The notes beneath the pieces are model-generated. The model did not search any database, was not told the DNA's origin, and saw nothing but the letters and a program-made list of their open reading frames with translations. The translations under genes and the position numbers were made by a program. A stretch of 40,293 nucleotides of DNA from Nitrospira sp. (GTDB lineage Bacteria > Nitrospirota > Nitrospiria > Nitrospirales > Nitrospiraceae). The stretch's first letter is position 1; every line of letters starts with the position of its first letter. Location: NCBI GenBank assembly GCA_024331095.1, contig JANDJE010000019.1:1-40293 (forward strand), written 5' to 3'. Below are positions 15,738 to 23,263 of this stretch, one piece after another.

Positions 15738-15992
15738 ATGGCGTTGGATCGCCTCGATGCGTTGGAAGTTCGCATTAAAGACCTGGTGAAGTTGATCCAG
15801 GAACTGAAACGGCGCAATGCGTCGTTGGAGGAGGAGCTGAGAGTCGTTCGGCAGCGGCTTGCGTCTCAGGACGATTTGAATCAACGTTGGGAACGAGAGC
15901 GGGTTGATATCAAATCGCGAATCGAGCGGGTCATCAGCGAAATCGAGATGCTGGAATGTGCGGACGAAACCAGGGAGGTGGCCCATGAGTAA
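15738..15992 (+). CDS. Small coiled-coil protein, ZapB-like
   Basis: An 84-residue protein that is almost one continuous coiled coil (heptads through LDALEVRIKDLVKLIQELK and NASLEEELRVVRQRL to IERVISEIEML). It directly precedes zapA and overlaps it by 8 bases, so the two are translationally coupled. In many bacteria a small coiled-coil protein of this kind (ZapB or ZapB-like) precedes zapA; ZapB bridges ZapA-FtsZ filaments at the division ring. The assignment rests on size, coiled-coil character and position, since coiled coils carry little family signal. Confidence 0.65.
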   Translation: MALDRLDALEVRIKDLVKLIQELKRRNASLEEELRVVRQRLASQDDLNQRWERERVDIKSRIERVISEIEMLECADETREVAHE

Positions 15993-16281
15993 AACCGTCG
16001 AGGTTGAAATCTACGGTCAACGGTACGCCATTCGTGGGGAAGCCGAAGATGCCTATGTTCGGCGGCTGGCTCATTATGTGGACGATCATATGAAGCGCCT
16101 TGCCGAGGGTATGAAGACGGCCACGCCGGTCAAATTGGCGGTGCTGACGGCGATTAACCTGGCCCACCAGCTTTTTGAATCCGAAAAGAAGCGGGTTCAG
16201 GGAGAGGCCGACTTTGAACGGCGCATGGAAGTGTTGATGGAATCCCTCGAGGAACATATCCCGACCTCTCTCTTTCGTTAG
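15985..16281 (+). CDS. zapA: Cell division protein ZapA
   Basis: A 98-residue protein starting at ATG 15985 (MSKTVEVEIYGQRYAIRG), preceded by GGGAGG about 8 bases upstream. It shows the ZapA pattern: an N-terminal beta hairpin, EDAYVRRLAHYVDDHMKRLAEG, then VKLAVLTAINLAHQLFESEKK and a C-terminal coiled coil. ZapA cross-links FtsZ protofilaments at midcell. The upstream extension of this frame to 15904 lies inside the zapB-like gene and is not needed. A structured, gene-free region resembling 6S RNA follows, an association known from several bacterial groups. Confidence 0.93.
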   Translation: MSKTVEVEIYGQRYAIRGEAEDAYVRRLAHYVDDHMKRLAEGMKTATPVKLAVLTAINLAHQLFESEKKRVQGEADFERRMEVLMESLEEHIPTSLFR

Positions 16282-16521
16282 CTTGCCCAGTCTCTTGTGC
16301 GAGAGACCAGTTTCGCCTTGCTTTCAGACCCCCCCTTTGTTATCGTAAAAATGTGTGAAGCAACGAATGTTTCTGGCAGGTTCGTGCGGACGACCGGGAC
16401 TGGGAAACAGACTTCTGGACCTTGGTTTTATACAAGGCGGAAATGACGGAGAGCTGAGACGCGCGGGCGAATGTTTCATGAGGGTTAAGATCGCACCCTG
16501 AACTGTTGTTATGATGAGTTC
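16282..16521 (+). other. Gene-free region between zapA and the 6S-like RNA
   Basis: About 240 bases without a convincing reading frame. A short hairpin follows zapA (GTCTCT 16290-16295 with AGAGAC 16302-16307), and others are CCTTG/CAAGG at 16420-16437 and AGGGT/ACCCT near 16481-16498. CGAATGTTTC occurs twice (near 16364 and 16468). A possible promoter TTGCTT-17-TATCGT lies at 16318-16346. It may be the 3' UTR of zapA plus the promoter region of the following RNA. Confidence 0.4.
16485..16515 (+). promoter_or_regulatory. Possible promoter of the 6S-like RNA
   Basis: TATGAT (16510-16515) is a good -10 placed 6-7 bases before the proposed RNA 5' end near 16522. The best -35 candidate is weak (TTAAGA, 16485-16490, 19-base spacer). 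Confidence 0.4.
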
Positions 16522-16720
16522 AACCGACTTTCGATTTTTGTTGAGGAGAGAGGGTTTCCTTGTTACTTAAGCAAGGGTGGTCATTGATCGGTTCCGATGA
16601 GCATGGGCGGCCAGCCCTTACTCATGGAGACTGGTTCTCAACAAGAATCGTAAATGGTGGAGTAAGCCTCCATTCGGCAAGAGGGAGATCCTGAGTATCC
16701 TCAGAGAAATCATAAGTCTA
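16522..16720 (+). ncRNA. ssrS: 6S RNA-like regulatory RNA
   Basis: The two ends of this 199-base stretch pair as a long interrupted closing stem: GACTT (16526-16530) with AAGTC (16714-16718), GATTT (16533-16537) with AAATC (16707-16711), and TTGAGGA (16541-16547) with TCCTCAG (16698-16704, one G-U pair), separated by small internal loops. Further in, TTTCCTT pairs with AGGGAGA, and the middle folds into a terminal arm with ATGAG/CTCAT and GGGC/GCCC around 16599-16625. Size, closing stem, open middle and terminal arm match 6S RNA, which mimics an open promoter and sequesters sigma-70 RNA polymerase. The 3' arm reads CTCAGAGAAAT, reminiscent of the paired ends of E. coli 6S RNA. Position downstream of zapA is a known context for ssrS. 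Identification is by hand folding, not by covariance model; an unrelated structured RNA is possible. Confidence 0.62.
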
Positions 16721-16736
16721 CGCTTTCGCGCGTTTT
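16720..16736 (+). terminator. Weak terminator-like hairpin after the 6S-like RNA
   Basis: ACGC (16720-16723) pairs with GCGT (16730-16733), followed by a short T-run (16733-16736). The stem is only 4 bp, so this is tentative. Confidence 0.3.
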
Positions 16737-16860
16737 CAAACTGATCCGTTTCCCGGTTCCTGCCAGGTGCCTTGTCGGCACAATCATCCTGCCGTGCTTC
16801 GTTTGCTCTCTGAATTCCTTCAGAAGAACGGGCTGAACAGTGTCAGCCATCTGAGAGGGG

Positions 16861-18438
16861 GTGACTCCTATTTCTACCTCAATCATCGCATATATCCTGT
16901 GCACAATAATCGGGGCAGTCGTGGGCGTCGGCCTATTCGAAGTCGTGCGCCGCAACATGGCCGCAGCAAAACGGGTTGAGCTTGAGGAACAGGCCAAACA
17001 TATCGTCCAGAACGCACAGCGCGAGGCCGACAGTGTCTTGAAAGAGGCCAGGCTTGAGGCCAAGGATCTTGTCTTTCAGGCAAAAGCGGAATGGGAAAAG
17101 GAGCAAAAGGCGAAACTGGCCGAACTCTCGGCGATGGAAAAACGCATGCTCCAGCGAGACGAGGTGTTGGACCGGAAGCTCGCCGCGCTGGAAAAACGTG
17201 AAAGCGAACTGCAGAAACGCGATCAGGAACTGACCAAGCGCGAAACCGGACTCGCGGCAAAGGAGTCCGCCTGCGCCAAGGCCGAGCGCGATCATCGTGA
17301 AGCCTTGGAACGTGTGGCCGGTATGACGGCGGAAGAGGCCAAGAAACAGTTGATTGCCGAAATGGAGTCTCAAGCCCGGCTTGATGCGGCGGGGATCGCC
17401 AAACGGACGATCGAAGAAGCGCGCGAAGTGGCCGAGCGGGAAGCTCGTGAAATCATCACCAACTCGATTCAGCGGGTGGTGCGGGACTATGTGTCGGAAT
17501 CGACAATCTCGGTGGTGGCGATTCCAAACGACGCCATGAAAGGACGCATCATCGGCCGGGAAGGCCGCAACATCCGGGCGATCGAGGCGGCGACGGGAAT
17601 CGATCTGATCATCGATGAGACACCGGAGGCCGTGATCATCTCGGGATTTGATCCCTTGCGCCGTGAAATCGCGAAAGTTTCGCTTGAACGGCTGATGCAA
17701 GACGGCAGAATTCATCCGACCCGCATCGAAGAGATCGTGGAAAAGGTGAAGACCGACATCGACAAGCTGATGTACGAAGAAGCCGAAAAAATCATCTTTG
17801 AACTGGGGCTGTCTGATTTTCACCCTGAGTTGATCAAGGTATTGGGGCGGCTGAAGTATCGAACGAGTTACGGACAGAACAATCTGTATCACGCGCGGGA
17901 GGCCGCGTATATCTGCGGCATGATGGCGTCGGAGTTGGGATTGGACGTCAAATTGGCCCGTCGGGGCGCGTTGCTTCACGACATCGGCAAAGCGGTCAGT
18001 CATGAGGAAGAGGGCCCCCATGCCATGCTTGGCGCCGAGTTGGCCAAGAAATACGGCGAATCGCCGAAAATCGTGAACGCGATCGCCGCCCACCATGAAC
18101 AGGTGGAACCGATTTGTCCGGAGAGCGTGCTGGTGGCCGCCGCCGAGGCGCTGTCCGCCGCTCGTCCCGGAGCTCGAAGAGAAGCCCTTGAGTCCTACGT
18201 CAAGCGTCTGGAAAAACTCGAATCCTTGGCGGCCGGGCAGAAGGGGGTGCAAAAGGCCTATGCCATTCAAGCCGGGCGAGAGATCCGCGTGATCGTCCGT
18301 CAGGAAGACGTGACCGACGCCGAGTCGTTCCAGCTTTCGCGCGATCTGGCCAAGAAAATCGAGCAGGAACTGACGTATCCCGGACAAATCAAAGTGACCG
18401 TGATTCGAGAAAGCCGGTACGTGGAATACGCCAGATGA
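16861..18438 (+). CDS. rny: Ribonuclease Y
   Basis: A 525-residue protein starting at GTG 16861, directly after a GAGAGGGG ribosome binding site. One N-terminal membrane helix (about residues 5-27) anchors it, a long charged coiled coil follows (about 35-210), then a KH domain (GRIIGREGRNIRAIE, from about 225; EAVIISGFDPLRREIAKVSL) and an HD phosphohydrolase domain (ARRGALLHDIGKA, about 371; IAAHHEQ). RNase Y is a membrane-bound endoribonuclease that starts decay of many mRNAs in bacteria lacking or supplementing RNase E. The downstream gene ymdB overlaps its stop by 4 bases; rny-ymdB is a widely conserved pair. A closely matching length (about 510-525) supports the full-length gene. Confidence 0.97.
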   Translation: MTPISTSIIAYILCTIIGAVVGVGLFEVVRRNMAAAKRVELEEQAKHIVQNAQREADSVLKEARLEAKDLVFQAKAEWEKEQKAKLAELSAMEKRMLQRDEVLDRKLAALEKRESELQKRDQELTKRETGLAAKESACAKAERDHREALERVAGMTAEEAKKQLIAEMESQARLDAAGIAKRTIEEAREVAEREAREIITNSIQRVVRDYVSESTISVVAIPNDAMKGRIIGREGRNIRAIEAATGIDLIIDETPEAVIISGFDPLRREIAKVSLERLMQDGRIHPTRIEEIVEKVKTDIDKLMYEEAEKIIFELGLSDFHPELIKVLGRLKYRTSYGQNNLYHAREAAYICGMMASELGLDVKLARRGALLHDIGKAVSHEEEGPHAMLGAELAKKYGESPKIVNAIAAHHEQVEPICPESVLVAAAEALSAARPGARREALESYVKRLEKLESLAAGQKGVQKAYAIQAGREIRVIVRQEDVTDAESFQLSRDLAKKIEQELTYPGQIKVTVIRESRYVEYAR

Positions 18439-19214
18439 AGGTGCTCTGCATCGGCGACATCATGGGAGAGCCGGGAAGACGGGCGGTCGCCCGTGCCGTT
18501 CCGCGTTTGGTCGTTCAGCGGCAGGTCGACGTCGTGATCGGTAACGGCGAGAACGCCGCAGGCGGATTCGGCATTACGCCGGACTTGGCGGAGGAACTCT
18601 TCGATCTGGGGTTGTCGGTGATCACCACGGGCAATCACGCCTGGGACAAAAAAGAGGTGTTGGATTACTTTCCGCGCGAGTCGCGCTTGCTGCGCCCCGC
18701 GAACTATCCCCCCGGCGTTCCGGGTAACGGCAGCGTTGTCGTGGAGACGGCGGGGGGCGAGCGATTGGCGGTCCTTCAACTGATGGGGCGGGCCCACATG
18801 CCCACGATCGACTGCCCGTTCCAAACGGCGCGGCGGGAAGTGTCGCGCCTCAAACAAGAAACCGCCGCGGTGATCGTCGAAATGCATGCGGAAGCGACAT
18901 CCGAAAAAATGGCCATGGGGCATTATTTGGACGGTGAGGTGACGGCGGTCGTCGGCACGCACACCCACGTTCAAACGGCGGACGATCAGATCTTGCCGAA
19001 AGGAACGGCCTACATTACGGATATCGGGATGACCGGCCCCCTCCACGCCGTCATTGGAGTGAAAAAAGAGCTCGCGATCGAAAAATTTTTAACCGGGATG
19101 CCTCGCCGCTTCGAAGTGGCGTCCGGCCCGTCGGTGTTTTGCGGGGTGTTGCTGGAACTTGATGCGCGGTTGGGGAAGCCCCTTCATTTTGAGCGGGTCC
19201 GTTTGATCGATTAA
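18435..19214 (+). CDS. ymdB: YmdB-family metallophosphodiesterase
   Basis: A 259-residue calcineurin-like phosphoesterase of the TIGR00282 type. Metal-binding motifs are visible: GDIMGEPGR (residues 5-13), GNGENAAGGFG (about 36-46), TTGNHAWDKKE (about 64-74) and VVGTHTHVQTADDQILP (about 172-188), followed by YITDIGMTGP. The Bacillus homologue has 2',3'-cyclic nucleotide phosphodiesterase activity and affects RNA-dependent cell fate; the function here is inferred. It overlaps rny by 4 bases (ATGA), so translation is coupled. Confidence 0.92.
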   Translation: MKVLCIGDIMGEPGRRAVARAVPRLVVQRQVDVVIGNGENAAGGFGITPDLAEELFDLGLSVITTGNHAWDKKEVLDYFPRESRLLRPANYPPGVPGNGSVVVETAGGERLAVLQLMGRAHMPTIDCPFQTARREVSRLKQETAAVIVEMHAEATSEKMAMGHYLDGEVTAVVGTHTHVQTADDQILPKGTAYITDIGMTGPLHAVIGVKKELAIEKFLTGMPRRFEVASGPSVFCGVLLELDARLGKPLHFERVRLID

Positions 19215-19245
19215 CGGAAAGGAGCAGCGTACGAGCGACGTCTGG

Positions 19246-20679
19246 TTGTTCTCTCCTTCTCCTGCCGGTTCGTCAAGGCGGATTCTGACCGTATCGGAGT
19301 TGAGCGCGTTGGTCCGTACGTGCCTGGAGGCCGATTTTGCCGACGTATGGCTTGAGGGAGAGATTTCGAATCTTCGCGCGCCGGGGTCAGGACATCTTTA
19401 CTGTACGCTCAAAGATTCGGCAAGCCAGATCCGAGCCGTGCTCTTTCGCTCGACGGCGCTTCGATTGGGATTCGGTCTTGAAGACGGGCTCCATGTCATT
19501 GTGCGGGGGCGAGTCACGGTCTATGAGCCGAGAGGCGAGTATCAAATCGTCTTGGAGCATGTGGAGCCGAAGGGACGCGGCGCCCAGCAATTGGCATTGG
19601 AACAACTGAGTCGGCGCCTTGGTGCCGAAGGGCTGTTCGACCGGGATCGCAAGAAACCCTTGCCGGTACTCCCCCGCACGGTCGGTCTCGTCACGTCGCA
19701 GACGGGAGCCGCCGTTCGAGACATGATCACGGTTCTGCATCGCCGGTGCCCCATTCTGCATATCATTCTCTCTCCCGTGTCCGTTCAGGGCGATGGAGCG
19801 GCGGAGCAGATCGTCGGCGCCATTGAAGCCTTGCACGGACTCGGTTTCGTCGATGTCATCATCGTCGGGCGGGGAGGAGGCTCCTTCGAAGACCTGCAGG
19901 CGTTCAACGACGAGCGCGTTGTGCGAGCGATCGCGGGATCGTCGATTCCCATTGTCTCGGCCGTCGGGCACGAAACCGACGTGACGCTGGCAGATTTCGC
20001 CGCCGATCTTCGGGCGCCTACGCCCTCGGCCGCCGCCGAAGCCGTGGCGCCGGTTCTCAGCGAGATCGTCGATCGGCTCGCCGGTTGGGTGGCTCGATGT
20101 CATCAAGGCATCAAGCGCCGGTGCGATCGCGAGCGGCAGAGGATGTACGCCGTCCGTGCGGACTTGGGGAGCTTTCGATTCCGAGTGTTGGAAAGCATGC
20201 AGCGGGTCGATGACATTGTCACGCGGATGCGCCAAACGGTACAAAGGGATCTACGAAAAAGATGGGAGCGGACGCGATCGCTGACGCACGATGCCGTCGC
20301 GAGGAGTCCCGGCGCGCGTGTCTATCACGGCATGACACGACTGGCTCGGCTGACGTCGCGTCTTGAACGGACCATGCGCGGTCGGCTGAATCGGCTGGCG
20401 CAGGCCGCGCATTCATGCGCGGCGCGCCTGCATTCGCTGAGTCCTGCGGCGGTTCTTGGCCGTGGATACAGCATCGTCGAAACGATGCCGGGCGGCGAAG
20501 TTCTGCGGGACGTCCGGCAGGCGGCCGTCGGGCAGGCAGTCGTTGCGCGTTTGGCGAAAGGCTCTCTTTATTGTAGAGTGATGGAAATCATCCCGGAGTC
20601 GCCCCTCAATCGAGACGGGATTCGCTGTCACGAAACATTCTTCTCGGAAAGGATCGACGGTGGCCGGCGCGAAATTTGA
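19246..20679 (+). CDS. xseA: Exodeoxyribonuclease VII large subunit
   Basis: At least 477 residues. The N-terminal OB-fold domain (LTVSELSALVRTCLEADFADV, split around residues 14-34; EGEISNLRAPGSGHLYCTLKD) is followed by the catalytic domain (LPRTVGLVTSQTGAA, IIVGRGGGSFEDLQAFNDE, SAVGHETDVTLADFAAD, RAPTPSAAAE) and a C-terminal coiled coil ending in LGRGYSIV. With XseB it degrades single-stranded DNA to oligonucleotides in repair and recombination. The formal start is TTG 19246, but it lies 21 bases from the only ribosome binding site (GGAAAGGAG, 19216-19224), and coding-like sequence (SDVW) continues upstream to ACG 19231, which is optimally spaced; see the finding. xseB overlaps the 3' end by 20 bases. 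Confidence 0.95.
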   Translation: MFSPSPAGSSRRILTVSELSALVRTCLEADFADVWLEGEISNLRAPGSGHLYCTLKDSASQIRAVLFRSTALRLGFGLEDGLHVIVRGRVTVYEPRGEYQIVLEHVEPKGRGAQQLALEQLSRRLGAEGLFDRDRKKPLPVLPRTVGLVTSQTGAAVRDMITVLHRRCPILHIILSPVSVQGDGAAEQIVGAIEALHGLGFVDVIIVGRGGGSFEDLQAFNDERVVRAIAGSSIPIVSAVGHETDVTLADFAADLRAPTPSAAAEAVAPVLSEIVDRLAGWVARCHQGIKRRCDRERQRMYAVRADLGSFRFRVLESMQRVDDIVTRMRQTVQRDLRKRWERTRSLTHDAVARSPGARVYHGMTRLARLTSRLERTMRGRLNRLAQAAHSCAARLHSLSPAAVLGRGYSIVETMPGGEVLRDVRQAAVGQAVVARLAKGSLYCRVMEIIPESPLNRDGIRCHETFFSERIDGGRREI

Positions 20680-20911
20680 ACAAGCGATGGCAAGATTGGA
20701 AGCCATTGTGACCGAATTGGAAAAGGGCGAGCTGTCGCTCGACGAATCGCTCAAGATCTTCGAAGAAGGGGTGCGTCTCTCCAAACAGTGCCTGAAGGTT
20801 CTCGAAGAAGCCGAACGAAAAATCGAGGTGTTGGTGCAGGATAAAAACGGCAAGAAGCAACTCCGGGCGTTCACGTCGGCCGATGACGACGCGAACGAAT
20901 CCGACCCGTGA
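20660..20911 (+). CDS. xseB: Exodeoxyribonuclease VII small subunit
   Basis: An 83-residue protein starting at GTG 20660, inside the end of xseA and preceded by GGAAAGGA. It has the family pattern KFEQAMARLEAIVTELEKGE, LSLDESLKIFEEGVRLSKQC and LEEAERKIEVL, a helical hairpin that wraps the XseA coiled coil. Many copies bind each large subunit. The overlap with xseA implies coupled translation. Confidence 0.95.
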   Translation: MAGAKFEQAMARLEAIVTELEKGELSLDESLKIFEEGVRLSKQCLKVLEEAERKIEVLVQDKNGKKQLRAFTSADDDANESDP

Positions 20912-20986
20912 TCTTTCTGCAAGCCGCGTCGGCGGCTGACGGACCGACCGACCGTTTCTTGGGGGCTCTTCCGGTACTCCCCACTC

Positions 20987-21760
20987 ATGGATGTTCATGC
21001 GCGGTGTCATAAACAACGGCTTGATCAACTGTTGGTGAATCAGGGATTCGCGGAGAGTCGAGAGCGTGCGGCGCGGATGATCCTGGCCGGAGAAGTCAGG
21101 GTCAATGGCGTCCTCGTCGATAAACCGGCAAAGACCGTGTCAGTTCAGGCCGTGATTGAAGTCCTTGCGCAAGGCGTTCGGTTCGTCAGCCGAGGCGGTG
21201 AGAAACTGGCGGCGGCACTGGACGCCGGATCCATCGATCCGGCCGGGCTTGTCTGTCTCGATGTCGGATGCTCGACCGGAGGATTTACCGATTGTCTTCT
21301 GCAGCGGGGGGCGCGACGGATCTACGCGGTGGACGTCGGATACGGTCAATTCGATTGGCGGCTGCGACAAGACTCCCGCGTGGTTCTGATGGAGCGGACG
21401 AATATCCGTTATCTCGACAAGTCGGCCATTCCCGAGCCGGTCGGGCTCACGGTCATCGATGTTTCCTTTATCTCGTTGACCAAGGTTCTCCCCCCCGTGC
21501 TGCACTTTTCGGCCCCGGGCGCGATCGTGATCGCGCTGGTCAAACCTCAGTTCGAGGTGGGCAAGGGCGAGGTCGGTAAGGGGGGGATCGTTCGTGACGA
21601 GGCACAGCGACGGGATGTCTTGCGAGGAATCGTGAACTTTGCGGCCGGCTTGGGTATGGCGGTAAGAACGACTTTGGAGTGCCCTCTCAAGGGGAAAAGA
21701 GGAAATCAAGAATTGTTCGCGATTTTTGAATGCGGATCGACGTCTCACGGTGTATCGTGA
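20987..21760 (+). CDS. tlyA: TlyA-family rRNA 2'-O-methyltransferase
   Basis: A 257-residue protein with an N-terminal S4 RNA-binding domain (RLDQLLVNQGFAESRERAARMI, split at about residues 10-31) and an FtsJ-like methyltransferase domain with the SAM motif CLDVGCSTGGFTDCLLQRGA (about 86-105), AVDVGYGQFDWRLR, and VIDVSFISLTKVLP. TlyA enzymes methylate ribose 2'-OH groups in 16S and 23S rRNA (C1409 and C1920 in mycobacteria) and affect capreomycin sensitivity; the older hemolysin label has little support. In many genomes tlyA clusters with xseA/xseB as here. A short hairpin-prone stretch (GCCGC...GCGGC) lies in the 75-base gap after xseB. Confidence 0.93.
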   Translation: MDVHARCHKQRLDQLLVNQGFAESRERAARMILAGEVRVNGVLVDKPAKTVSVQAVIEVLAQGVRFVSRGGEKLAAALDAGSIDPAGLVCLDVGCSTGGFTDCLLQRGARRIYAVDVGYGQFDWRLRQDSRVVLMERTNIRYLDKSAIPEPVGLTVIDVSFISLTKVLPPVLHFSAPGAIVIALVKPQFEVGKGEVGKGGIVRDEAQRRDVLRGIVNFAAGLGMAVRTTLECPLKGKRGNQELFAIFECGSTSHGVS

Positions 21761-21797
21761 GCGCGGTTCACTCAAAATCCATTTGTCCGGAGGCGCG

Positions 21798-22715
21798 ATG
21801 AAGGTACTCGTCACAGGAGGCGCAGGGTTTATAGGATCGCACGTCGTGGATCGGTTGGTCGAGGAGGGCCACGAGGTCGTCGTCGTCGACGATTTGTCGA
21901 CAGGGAAAAGAAAACACGTCAACCGCGCGGCCGGCCTGTATAAACTCGACGTCCAAAGCGGACGATTGGAGAAGGTGTTTCGCAACGAGCGTCCCAGTAT
22001 CGTGATCCATTTGGCCGCCCAAGCCAGCGCTCGCCAATCGATCGAAAATCCGATCCTCGACGCGCAAGTCAACGTGTTGGGAACGATGAACGTCCTGCAT
22101 CAGGCCGCTCGGCACGGAGCGAGGAAAGTCATTTTCGCCTCGTCCGGCGTGGCGATTTATGGAGAGCAAGAAGTGCATCCCGCGCCGGAATCCCACCCAA
22201 CCAAGCCCCTCTCGGCCTACGGCATCAGCAAACTGTGCGGGGAACATTATCTGTTTTACTTTCAGCGCGTCAGCGGCCTTCAAGTGGTGAGCTTGCGGTA
22301 CGCAAGCGTCTACGGGCCGCGACAAGATCCCGAGGGCGAGGCGGGCGTCGTGGCGGTCTTTATCAAGAAGATGCTGAACAACGAGCAACCGATCATCAAC
22401 GGCAACGGTCGGCAAACGAGAGACTTCGTCTTCGTTGATGACGTGGTGCAGGCCAACTTGGCCGTCATGTCGCAGGAGGCGCAGGGCGTGTACAACGTCG
22501 GAACCGGGGTCGAGACTTCCATCAATGAATTGTTTCGAATGCTGGCCGGCCTGACCGGATCTCCTTGTAAGGAAGTTCACGGGCCGGCCAAGGTCGGAGA
22601 GCAAATACGGAGCGTCATTGATTCGTCGAGGCTCAAGCAGGAAGTGGGATGGGAGCCCGAGACGAGCCTTGCCGAAGGCCTGGAGAAAACCGTCGCCTAT
22701 TTTCGCGGGCAGTAA
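21798..22715 (+). CDS. NAD-dependent sugar epimerase, UDP-glucose 4-epimerase type
   Basis: A 305-residue extended short-chain dehydrogenase/reductase. ATG 21798 follows CCGGAGG and begins MKVLVTGGAGFIGSHVVD, the NAD-binding Rossmann motif; the frame's extension to 21726 overlaps tlyA and is not used. Other marks: DDLSTGKR, VIHLAAQASARQS, the serine region FASSGVAIYG, and the catalytic YGISK (SAYGISKLCGEHY). Later RYASVYGPRQDP and RDFVFVDDVV are typical of UDP-glucose/UDP-galactose 4-epimerases and related UDP-sugar epimerases or dTDP-sugar dehydratases. It probably supplies nucleotide sugars for envelope polysaccharide. The exact substrate cannot be read from sequence. Confidence 0.88.
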   Translation: MKVLVTGGAGFIGSHVVDRLVEEGHEVVVVDDLSTGKRKHVNRAAGLYKLDVQSGRLEKVFRNERPSIVIHLAAQASARQSIENPILDAQVNVLGTMNVLHQAARHGARKVIFASSGVAIYGEQEVHPAPESHPTKPLSAYGISKLCGEHYLFYFQRVSGLQVVSLRYASVYGPRQDPEGEAGVVAVFIKKMLNNEQPIINGNGRQTRDFVFVDDVVQANLAVMSQEAQGVYNVGTGVETSINELFRMLAGLTGSPCKEVHGPAKVGEQIRSVIDSSRLKQEVGWEPETSLAEGLEKTVAYFRGQ

Positions 22716-22720
22716 GGCGC

Positions 22721-22747
22721 CGAACGATGGCGGCGGGGCGCCGTTCG
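22721..22747. terminator. Hairpin between the epimerase and rhodanese genes
   Basis: CGAACG (22721-22726) pairs with CGTTCG (22742-22747), with a GC-rich interior that can pair further. It sits in the 55-base gap between two convergent genes and could end both transcripts. There is no T-run. Confidence 0.35.
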
Positions 22748-22770
22748 TCGCGCCGGGCCGAGCGAGTGTC

Positions 22771-23091
22771 TCAATATCGCGGAACGCCGTGATCGATTTG
22801 CAGGGACCAGGCGTCGATCCCGCCGATCAAATTCTTCACGTTCGAAAACCCCTGTTGAAGCAAAAACGCCGTCGCGTCTCCGCTCCGCATCCCGTGATGG
22901 CAATAGGCGATGATCTCGGCGTTTCTATCCAGTTTCTCGAGCGAGTGCGGCAGGGTTCCCAGCGGGATCAACACCGAATTGTCGAGTTTTGCGATCGCAT
23001 GCTCCCAGGGCTCGCGAACGTCCAACAGAACCAGCTTATCCCCTCTGTCGAGCCGTGTTTTCAGTTCTTTGGGCGTGATGGTGAAGCTCAT
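22771..23091 (-). CDS. Single-domain rhodanese
   Basis: A 106-residue protein covering one rhodanese domain: ITPKELKTRLDRGDKLVLLD (about 5-24), DVREPWEHA, and the active-site loop CHHGMRS with cysteine C64, then FLLQQGFSNVKNLIGGIDAW. Such proteins (GlpE/PspE-like) transfer sulfane sulfur from donors such as thiosulfate to thiophilic acceptors through a cysteine persulfide. There is no signal peptide, so it is cytosolic. It has its own good promoter (23120-23149) and an AAGGAGG ribosome binding site. The physiological acceptor is unknown. Confidence 0.92.
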   Translation of the reverse strand: MSFTITPKELKTRLDRGDKLVLLDVREPWEHAIAKLDNSVLIPLGTLPHSLEKLDRNAEIIAYCHHGMRSGDATAFLLQQGFSNVKNLIGGIDAWSLQIDHGVPRY

Positions 23092-23119
23092 CGGGCGTCC
23101 TCCTTGTCAACGCCGGCAA

Positions 23120-23149
23120 ATCATATGTGACGGGGAAAAAGACTGTCAA
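23120..23149 (-). promoter_or_regulatory. Sigma-70 promoter of the rhodanese gene
   Basis: On the minus strand TTGACA (23149-23144, consensus), an 18-base spacer and TATGAT (23125-23120), about 28 bases before the ATG. Confidence 0.65.
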
Positions 23150-23263
23150 ATCTCGGCGCGCCCATTTGCAAGGGCATTCACGCGGAGGCGTCCATCGGTG
23201 GTTTGTGAAGAGTACGACCAGGCAGATTGATTCATCCTCCGGCATCTTCAGGGATGGGGGCGA

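Noticed and set aside
16318..16346. TTGCTT-17-TATCGT as promoter for a second small RNA
   Set aside because: Weak -10, and the following 150 bases have only isolated short hairpins without a long-range closing stem; kept only as a note within the gap entry.
16933..18387. Long open frame (484 codons) on the strand opposite rny
   Set aside because: It is the antisense shadow of a GC-rich coding sequence; the translation is rich in F, H, D and R without any domain, and rny on the other strand has full family motifs.
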